From positions 434,001 to 498,000 of the forward strand of contig JAFCMP010000412.1 in the NCBI GenBank assembly GCA_017506865.1: 64,000 nucleotides of DNA, written 5' to 3'. Within the stretch, counting starts at the first letter, position 1, and every line of letters begins with the position of its first letter. The notes under the pieces were generated by a model, which worked only from the letters and a program-made list of their open reading frames with translations, was not told the DNA's origin and made no database searches. This document shows, piece after piece, positions 57,305 through 64,000 of the stretch. The position numbers were made by a program, and so were the translations under genes. This DNA is from Tribonema minus. Lineage: Eukaryota; Sar; Xanthophyceae; Tribonematales; Tribonemataceae.

Positions 57305-58118
57305 CTGCTGCTGCTGCTGGATGTTGTGGCGCAGCCAGCCCTGCGACTGCTGCTTGCGCTGGCTCCACTGCTGCCGAGACACTCCAAGGAAGTGGTGTGC
57401 TGCAGGCGCTGCCTGCTGCAGCCGCAACAGCGGGCCACTGCATCGCCAGGTACGACGGCAGCTGTGACGCGTTGCCTGCGGAGGTGCGTGGCTGAGCCGC
57501 TGATGCTGCTGCTGTTACTGCAGCATTAGTAGCACCTGAATTGCCGGCAGAGTACATCTCTGGGATTGACCACGGTGCTATAGCAGATTGCGGAGTAATG
57601 CTGGAGAGGGGTGCAGCTAGCGACAATGCGCGTGGTGTTGCATCAGCGGCACCAGCGGGGGTGGAGTTCGCGAGCGGCTGCTGCTGCCATGGCACTGACA
57701 GCAGCGCCAAAGAGGTGGTGGTAGCTGGAGTGGCACAAGAGGCAGGGTCGTTGTATGGCGGGGAAGCCAGCCATGACTGTGTGGTGCAAGACCGGCCAGA
57801 TGGGTAGGCTGTGTTAGGTGGTGCAGACTGCGGCTGTGGCTGCAACAGGGATGCCGCGCGGTACTCCTGCTGCTGTGGCAGTCCCCAAAATCGCTGGCCC
57901 GGTGATTGCGCAGCTGCTGATGACCATAACGGCTGCACTTGATAGGCTGGTAGACCCGCCGAGGTTCCCGCTTTTGGCGTACATTGATGCTGTGCATTTG
58001 TCCATGACGGCGACTGCTGTTGAGCACCCGACTCTTGCGCTGCAGTAAGAGATTGCCCAAAGCTATTATAGCTGGGCTGCGTCAAGTGTATGTAGGACTG
58101 ATGCTGGTCATATGACGA
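56020..58118 (-). CDS. Low-complexity Ala/Gly/Pro/Gln-rich exon, possible 5' part of the large gene
   Basis: The open frame runs from an ATG at 58118 (MSSYDQHQSYIHLTQPSYNS) to a good donor (GACGG/gtgagt) at 56020, 699 codons plus two bases. It is also open upstream to 58229 without an ATG. The first third is Gln/Pro/Ser/Tyr-rich; then come polyalanine tracts (about 57200-57310, 56860-56910, 56530-56580) and polyglycine (about 56220-56300). The only ordered-looking part is the end: FSLALSAEYSGT...AVFEARAQWEGARRGRVFKLGLRGLGYYVD. A prion-like or transcription-regulator type disordered protein is possible but unproven. The CAG/GCN repeats also open a long antisense frame, which I discount because the sense frame ends at a proper donor. 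Confidence 0.6.
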
Positions 58119-58229
58119 CATCTGTTCCGTTGCTGCACCTATCCGTTTTCCTGCCTGCGCTACACGCTGACTGCATGCATCGTCTCCGTTGGTGCCCTGG
58201 TCATTGCGTGCGGTCGTGACTGACACCAC

Positions 58230-59505
58230 CGCTCAAGGCCCGTGCCAGGGCCACGGAGCGTATTTTCGCGTTCCTGCTTGCAACTAGCTTTGGGACATGT
58301 GGCACGCACCTCGGGCCGGCCATCAAAAGCATCTGGGGGGGGACGGTTTCGATTGGCGCGTCACTTACATACGGAAAGAGGCGGAGCGCGTGTTTTGTAA
58401 ACAGGAGGCGGAGGAGGGTGGCGTTGGCGTGCTTTGAAGTGAAATCAAGTCGGGTTCTCACATGCCAGCTCCGGCAGGAGGTGAGAGAGATGGCACTGTG
58501 CCGCCCAAAAAGCATGTGGGTGTCTCACCAGCCGCCTCATGATCATCCTCTCTCCGCAGTATGAGTACGACTCTTGACAGTGCAAACAGATATCGTCGCC
58601 ATTCCCCTTCTGGTGGTGACAAAGAAAGATTACATCAATGATATCCCACAATAAGTCAACCAGTACCTCCAGATCTATGCCAACTTCATGCGGCACAAAA
58701 CGCTCTGCAATCGTTGAGAGCGCAAACATTTATCAAAGCAGCGCCAGCAACCGTCTTGAGCAGCCTTACCTGAACAACTTTAATGATGTATCCTCGTCAA
58801 TGTTTTCAAATTTGCGTATGACTTGAGAAGATCACTTGTCCAATAAGTCACAGTCGAAGATTGAATGAGTCATGTCAGAGCTCACATCTTACCAAGGGCT
58901 GCACATGGAACCTCTCTTTAAACGCACAGTGCGTCCTATTTGATTCTACGTTGGTGTGACAGCAAGTGTGCCATTGAAAAGCTGTTCGGCAAGGCCGGGC
59001 AAGCAACTCCTTGTTGCAATGCTCAGAACCTGCAAATCACAGACAGCTGGGTTTATGTATTTATAAACAAGGCTGCCATCTGCGCTCACACTGTAACCAA
59101 ACCATGCCTGCGTTTAAGCCAAAAAAGCTGTGCGCACAACAGCAGGAGGAACTGCGGCAGCAGCAGCAGCAGCAGCAACTGTTCACGGCACAGTGCGCTT
59201 GCAATCACTTGAGGTTGCGCTGATTTAGCTCGGTCACTGATGGCGGACGGCGCGTGAAGGCCCTACTCTATCGAAAGCAATATTGATGTGAGGCCAACCC
59301 AAAGTGAGGTCTGAAGTGGAGGCCTAGTTGCCATCGCCAACCTACCCACGCCGCCGCCGTACCCATCGCTCAACTGCTAGTCAGTCAGTCCGAGTCGCAT
59401 TGCCGCTGCGCCCCGGGCAGACGTGATGCTTACACACCGCCGCGTCGTGCGCGTGCGCTCGCGCATTCACCATGTCACGAATGAATCAATTCACGCTCCA
59501 TTCTG
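58230..59505. other. Divergent intergenic region with possible minus-strand coding fragments
   Basis: The minus strand has protein-like pieces: about 58720-58610 (ERFVPHEVGIDLEVLVDLLW, then DVIFLCHHQKGNGDDICLHC), about 58800-58770 (KFENIDEDTSLKLF before gtaagg), and about 58400-58210 (LPYVSDAPIETV-like). Phases do not join cleanly, so this may be a small unrecognised or decayed gene. The rest should carry promoters for the flanking genes. A CAG run lies at 59150-59175. Confidence 0.4.
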
Positions 59506-60561
59506 ATGCACGCAGCGGCGGCGGCGGCGGCGGCACCCGGCGGCCGCGTCCGCGGCACCGGCCAGAAGCGCCTCGTGGAGCTGTTCGGCGGCATGGGCGG
59601 CGTCACGCTGGGCGCGGTGGAGGCGGGGATGGTGTCGCTGCTGTGGGTGGGAGAGTCGCCTCGCGCCGAGGCGGTGCACGCGGCGCGCTTCCCGGACTGC
59701 GTGCACTGGCGCGGCGCGCTCGACGTCAGCGGCGCCTTCGAGGCGATGTCCCCCGCGGTGGCGTGGGACAGCGTGCGCTCGCTGTGCGTGGCGCGACGCG
59801 TGCCGCTGTCGCAGCTGCACGTGCACGCGTCGCCGCCGTGCGCGCGCCGCCGCAGCGGCGGCAGCGACGATGCGGACGGCGGCGCGGAACTCAACGCGTT
59901 TGCGGACGTCGGCTACGACGACGACGACGAAGAGACGGGCCTCGAGGCCCTGCTGTGGACGGTGAACCTCTTCAATGAGCTGCGCGCCGCGTCGGACAAC
60001 ATCACGTACACGTGTGACGTCGCCGCCGCCGACGGCGTCATGGCTGTGCTCTCGCGCAGCGGCGTCCACCACCGCGTGCTCGCGGCGCACGAGCTCGGCG
60101 CGCGCAGCATCTGCTCGCGCGTCGTCGCCGGCCGCTGGGACCCCGAGGCGGCGGCGATGCGCTGCGCGGCGGCGCCGCCGCAGGCGCTGCGCGCGGCGCT
60201 CGACGCGCTGCCTCCAGGAAGCTTGGGGGATGGGGATGCGCAGGAGAGGTTGAAGCGGTGCGCGTAAGTGCGCACGCGGGGGGCGCGCTTCCCCCTCAGC
60301 GCGCCGTGCCCGACACTGGCGAGCGACTGGCCGCGGTTCTGCGATCGGCGCGGGGGGCCCCCGGAGTGCGGCGCTCCCGCCGCCTTCAGCCTCGCGCTGC
60401 GCCTGTACCTCCAGGGCTTCCCCCCGGACTATCTCGACGGCATGGATATCGATCCGCAGTGCGCAAATGAGATGGTCGTGGACGAGCTGCCGCCGCCGCT
60501 CGCGCGCGCGTTCCTCTGCGCCGTACTCACCGAAGAAGAGTGCCGCAGATGTTCTTTGTGA
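59506..60561 (+). CDS. C5 cytosine methyltransferase-like protein, two exons, degenerate motifs
   Basis: Exons 59506-60263 and 60300-60561 (phase 2/1) give 339 residues; the intron would be only 36 bp (gtaagt...ctcag). Motif I is LVELFGGMGGVTLG (residues 23-36), with an acidic residue after strand 2 (E50). Motif IV is SPPC (109-112) with the catalytic cysteine. A motif VIII-like region VLAAHELGARSICSRVVAGR follows, and exon 2 has LQGFPPDYLDG and DELPPPLARAF (motifs IX-X). The glutamate motif ENV appears as CDV (170-172), and the QxRxR arginines and QIGNAV are not conserved. C5 methyltransferases transfer methyl from SAM to cytosine in DNA (or tRNA, Dnmt2 type). Activity is doubtful. An acidic insert (DDDDEE) lies before CDV. 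Confidence 0.72.
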
Positions 60562-61923
60562 TGTTCACGGGGGCGGCGGCGCGCGGCGCGCTGGCCCTAG
60601 CCCTAGCACGCATTAGCGTGATGGGTAGGTATGAATTTGTTTCTGTTGATACCGGTGTAGCAATACAGGGGCAGAGCGGTACCAATGCTCTACCCCTACT
60701 CCCAATGGTGCGCGAATGGTAGATAGGACTCCAGTTTTTTTCTGTGTAGCAGCAGCAGGGACGGCGATAGTGATGTAGTCTTTCAGCTAAGCTGTGTGCT
60801 GGGAGCCTCGCTGACAGCACGCCATGCGCGTGCATTGGTCTTCAAAGCAGTGGTGCGAGCGTGCTGTTGTGTGTCACACTTACACACTCAACATCAGGCG
60901 CCGCGCTTCTCGCATTCTGTGCTGCACACGCCGATGGCACCACACACGTCATCGACGATACATAGAACTATGGGTGGAGCCTGATCTGCATCGCTGACAG
61001 ATTACCGAGCACTTGGCACCTGCTGCTAGTGGTGCTGGCGTCAAAGCAGCATGCACCTTGCTGTATGTAGTAAGTTGCTGCAGTATGCTTGCGGTTTATG
61101 CATATCACGCGATGTGATAATGGCACCATGTGACCCTGCTCCATATTGAGCCGTCTGCTGAACCTGCCCTCTGCTGTGCCGTTGGCGACGCCACAGTAGT
61201 ACAGCTCCGCACTGTTCAAGACCATGGTGCAGATATGCCTGCCTGCATGGCAGATGCTGTTGGCACAATCACGCAGTCAGATGAGCAGGCAACATGGTGT
61301 TGTGACTACCTTGATGCATATGTGTGAACAGCTCGTGCTAGCTTGCAGTAACGGGCCAGATGGCATCGTGCACGGCAAACGATGACACTGACTTCATCAA
61401 TGCTGTCCAAGCGGCGAATGATGGTGTTCACACATCATCGCATGAATGTCCACACCAGCTGTTGAGTAAATGAATTCAGCATACGTGCTAGATATTGCGA
61501 ACGCCGCCATTGGGTGCATTTGCCATGGCACAAATCACAGGTGATCTTCTATTCTTTCTTAACATGCACTCAACTTCAACATGTATGCTTGGCATCTCTG
61601 CATATTACTTGACATTCATTGTACACCTTTGTAGTGCCCATCATGGCTGCACAATTCACCAAACCGACACCTAGGTCTAAAGATTTGACGCGACAGCTTC
61701 TTTTAAGAGGAGGAAGTTACTGTTGAAGTTTTCGAAATTTTTCGCGCTCGGTTGGGATTGCCACTCACAACGCTGTTGTGTGTGGCGAAGTGGAGGACGC
61801 CCTGGCTGCTGCTGCTATTGCGAAGACGCTGGTGCCAACCTGGCGCAGCAAGGACCTGCACCAGTAACACCAACACACACACACAAATTGCCAACACTCG
61901 CGCTTTGCTGGGCTTGAGCAACC
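60562..61923. other. Intergenic, upstream of primase
   Basis: No gene recognised. A TA-rich inverted pair around 60655-60720 (ggtgtagcaat...tctaccc / gggtagag) is weak. Shortly before the primase ATG (61680-61760) is a lower-GC stretch with gttgaagttttcgaaatttttcg that may be promoter or 5' UTR. Confidence 0.45.
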
Positions 61924-63722
61924 ATGTTGGGATTGGCGTCTATGCGCAGCGGGCTGGAGAAGGACCAGCCCGTAAAGCGCAAACAGCACGAGATCATATC
62001 CATGTACACCACCCCACCGTCGGAGGAGCTGACCCTGGACGAGTTTGAGCTGTTCGCTCTCGACAGACTTACAGTGCTGCGCAAGCTGGAGGATCTCAAG
62101 GCCCGGGGCTACAAGGGCAGGGAGTTCACCGAGCACCTCGAGAAGGCAGTCAACACCCACATGAAAATCAACTCCCTCAGCGAGAACGTCGAGGAGGCCA
62201 TCCGCAAGGACACCGTCTCCCACTTCATCCTGCGCCTGGCCTACTGCAGGACGGAGGACCTGCGGCGGTGGTTCCTGACGCAGGAGTCCGCGCTGTTCCG
62301 CTACCGGCTGGAGTCGCTGAGCTCAACAGGCATCATCAGCTTCATACAGTCCAACGGCCTCGCCTTCGAGGTCGTCAGCGCGGACGACAAGGCCGCGCGC
62401 CGGTCGCGCCTCCTCACCGCCCCCGGCGCCACCGCCGCGGAGTTCGAGCGCTGCACCTTCTACCGCATCCCCTTCGCGCAGGCGACGGACCTCATAGGGC
62501 AGCGCCTCGTGTACCTTGAGGGCGGCTACGCGTACGTGCCCGTGCAGCGCGTGGTGGCGATCGTCGTGGCGCGCTTCCGCGCGGCGCTGTCGCGCTCGCT
62601 CGCGGAAGCTTCCGGCGCGTTCCCCGCGGTCACCGGCGACCCGCGCTTTGGCCCGCTGCTGCAGAACATGAGCCGGCAGTACGTGGGGCGCGACTTCGGG
62701 GGCGGCGGCGGCGGCGGCGGCGACGCGATCCGGCCGGAGCACCTCGACGCGATGGCGGCGCGCAGCATGCCGCTGTGCATGCGCGGGCTGCACCTCGCGC
62801 TGCGGCGCGACCACAAGCTCAAGCACATGGGGCGCCTGCAGTACGGGCTGTTCCTCAAGGGCGCGGGGCTGTCCATGGAGGATGCGGCGGCGTTCTGGCA
62901 GTCCGAGTTCACGCGCGTCATGAGCGTCGACGCCTTCACCAAGGGCTACGCGTACAACGTGCGCCACATGTACGGCAAGGAGGGCAAGCGCACCAACTAC
63001 ACGCCGTACTCGTGCCTCAAGATCATCATGGGCGCCGCGCCCGGCGCCGGCGAGCACCACGGCTGCCCGTACCGGCACTTTGATGAGAGCCACCTGAGCG
63101 CGCTGTTTGGACAGTTGAAGTTGGAGCGCGCGGACCGCGACGCCATGGCCGCGCACGTCAAGGGGCGCAACTACCAGCTCGCGTGCCAGCGCCACTTCGA
63201 GGCGACGCACCGCGGGTGAGGCTCGTAACCGTTTCACTATGTGTATGTATGTATCGAACCGTTAATGCTGGCATGGCTAAAATTGGCGTGGTGAGGAACC
63301 CACGCAGCTACAAGACATGCGCGCGTGCTTGTGCATAGGACTGGCAGTGATGATTACCAAAGACGGCATGTCTGGGCATGCCAGCTCAGGATTGCCATGT
63401 CAACAAAGCCAAGCGTCTTGACGTGATCATTAATGCCAACTACGCATTTTCACACAATGTCAACCGCAAGTCGACTGCTAACAAAACAGTGCGTGCTCAT
63501 TTCCACAGGTACGAGGACGCAGGCGTCAGCGCTGACGGAGTCGGCAACCACCCCAATGCGTGGACAGCAGCGTCCATGCAGTACTGGAAGGCGAAGGAAG
63601 GGGGCGCGACGGCAGCGGCGGCGGCGACGGCGGCGGCGGCGGCGCAGCAGCAGCAGCAGCAGGAACGGGAACAGCAGAGCGAAGGGGGTGATGGGGGGGC
63701 GCCTGTCGCTGCGCAGTCATAG
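61924..63722 (+). CDS. PRIM2: DNA primase large subunit, complete, two exons
   Basis: Exons 61924-63215 and 63509-63722 (phase 2/1) give 501 residues (human 509). The N-terminal helical domain has YTTPPSEELTLDEFELFALDR and DTVSHFILRLAYCRTEDLRRWF. The C-terminal Fe-S domain has the four cluster cysteines at 285 (MPLCMRGLH), 364 (YSCLKII), 381 (HGCPYRHF) and 421 (LACQRHFE); the spacings 79, 17 and 40 are almost those of human PRIM2. Exon 2 starts YEDAGVSADGVGNHPNAW, the usual end of the family. The protein partners the small catalytic primase subunit and DNA polymerase alpha in RNA-primer synthesis. Additions here are a Gly run in the Fe-S domain (about residue 260) and an Ala/Gln/Glu C-terminal tail of about 40 residues. 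Confidence 0.96.
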
Positions 63723-64000
63723 GTGGGGAGTATTGGGGGGCTAACGAGGTGACATCGTGTGTGTTGCACGAGGCTGCGAGAGTAGAGCAGCTGAGTTGTT
63801 GTTGGTGCATGCGATGAAGCGGCGCAGGATGGGGGGCGGGCGGCCGCTCAGCAGCGGCGGCAGTAGCAGCGGCAGCGGCTGCAGCGCCGTCATTGTCTGC
63901 CGCGGCGGCAGCGCCAGTGTTGGCGGCGCCAGCAGCGGCGGTGCCAGCAGCAGCGGCAGCAGCAGCGGCGGCGCCGCCATTGCCTGCTGCGGCAGTATCG
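63723..64000. other. Low-complexity GC-rich sequence to the window end
   Basis: GGC/AGC trinucleotide-rich; open in several frames on both strands for composition reasons. It could be the start of another repeat-rich exon, but nothing decides the frame. Confidence 0.5.

Noticed and set aside
56056-57495. 479-codon plus-strand frame, Ala/Ser-rich
   Set aside because: Antisense shadow of the minus-strand low-complexity exon; GCN/CAG repeats stay open in several frames. The minus frame is longer and ends at a good donor.
62323-63237. 304-codon minus-strand frame
   Set aside because: Shadow of the primase exon, whose sense frame is unambiguous.

Overview
This window looks like nuclear DNA of a eukaryote, most likely a photosynthetic stramenopile (heterokont) alga; that placement is inference. 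The evidence is: GC-rich exons with GT-AG (and some GC-AG) introns, long repeat-filled introns, interstitial TTAGGG repeats, a Tctex-type dynein light chain, an APC4-like cell-cycle subunit, the large primase subunit with its four Fe-S cysteines, and an ankyrin-like repeat protein of the LQWAR/CPWD type common in heterokont algae. No operon, phage or CRISPR structure is visible. Exon models were built by eye from reading frame, splice sites and intron phase, so edges may be off by a few bases.

Layout from left to right: a pirin C-terminus (+, 336-3316); a complete six-exon aquaporin (-, 4631-8367); a five-exon coiled-coil protein (-, 9168-13911); an F-box/ankyrin-like protein with an apparent 1-bp frameshift (+, about 14176-15677); a complete three-exon Tctex-type dynein light chain (-, 16647-18483), divergent from a complete six-exon APC4 (+, 18776-24191); a small secreted protein (+, 25235-25864); a gene-poor stretch with one broken-looking ORF cluster (27217-28024); a seven-exon secreted/multi-span membrane protein of about 787 residues (-, 29341-35250); a very long unidentified gene with at least 14 phase-compatible exons (-, 36813-54327), possibly continuing upstream into an Ala/Gly/Gln-rich exon (56020-58118); a divergent C5-DNA-methyltransferase-like gene (+, 59506-60561); and the DNA primase large subunit (+, 61924-63722).

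The most unusual property is in the introns. Around many exons lie serial, partly decayed copies of the exon-intron junction. Copies downstream of an exon carry its 3' end plus the donor site; copies upstream carry the acceptor plus the 5' end of the exon. In the 36.8-54.3 kb gene nearly every junction shows this, with up to seven copies. This looks like intron growth by repeated tandem duplication across splice sites, and it leaves many decoy splice sites. The window also holds several dispersed repeat families (520 bp, about 230 bp, about 120 bp, and a short GAGCTCTACGATC family), a 0.7-kb foldback element, a palindrome pair and interstitial telomere-type arrays.
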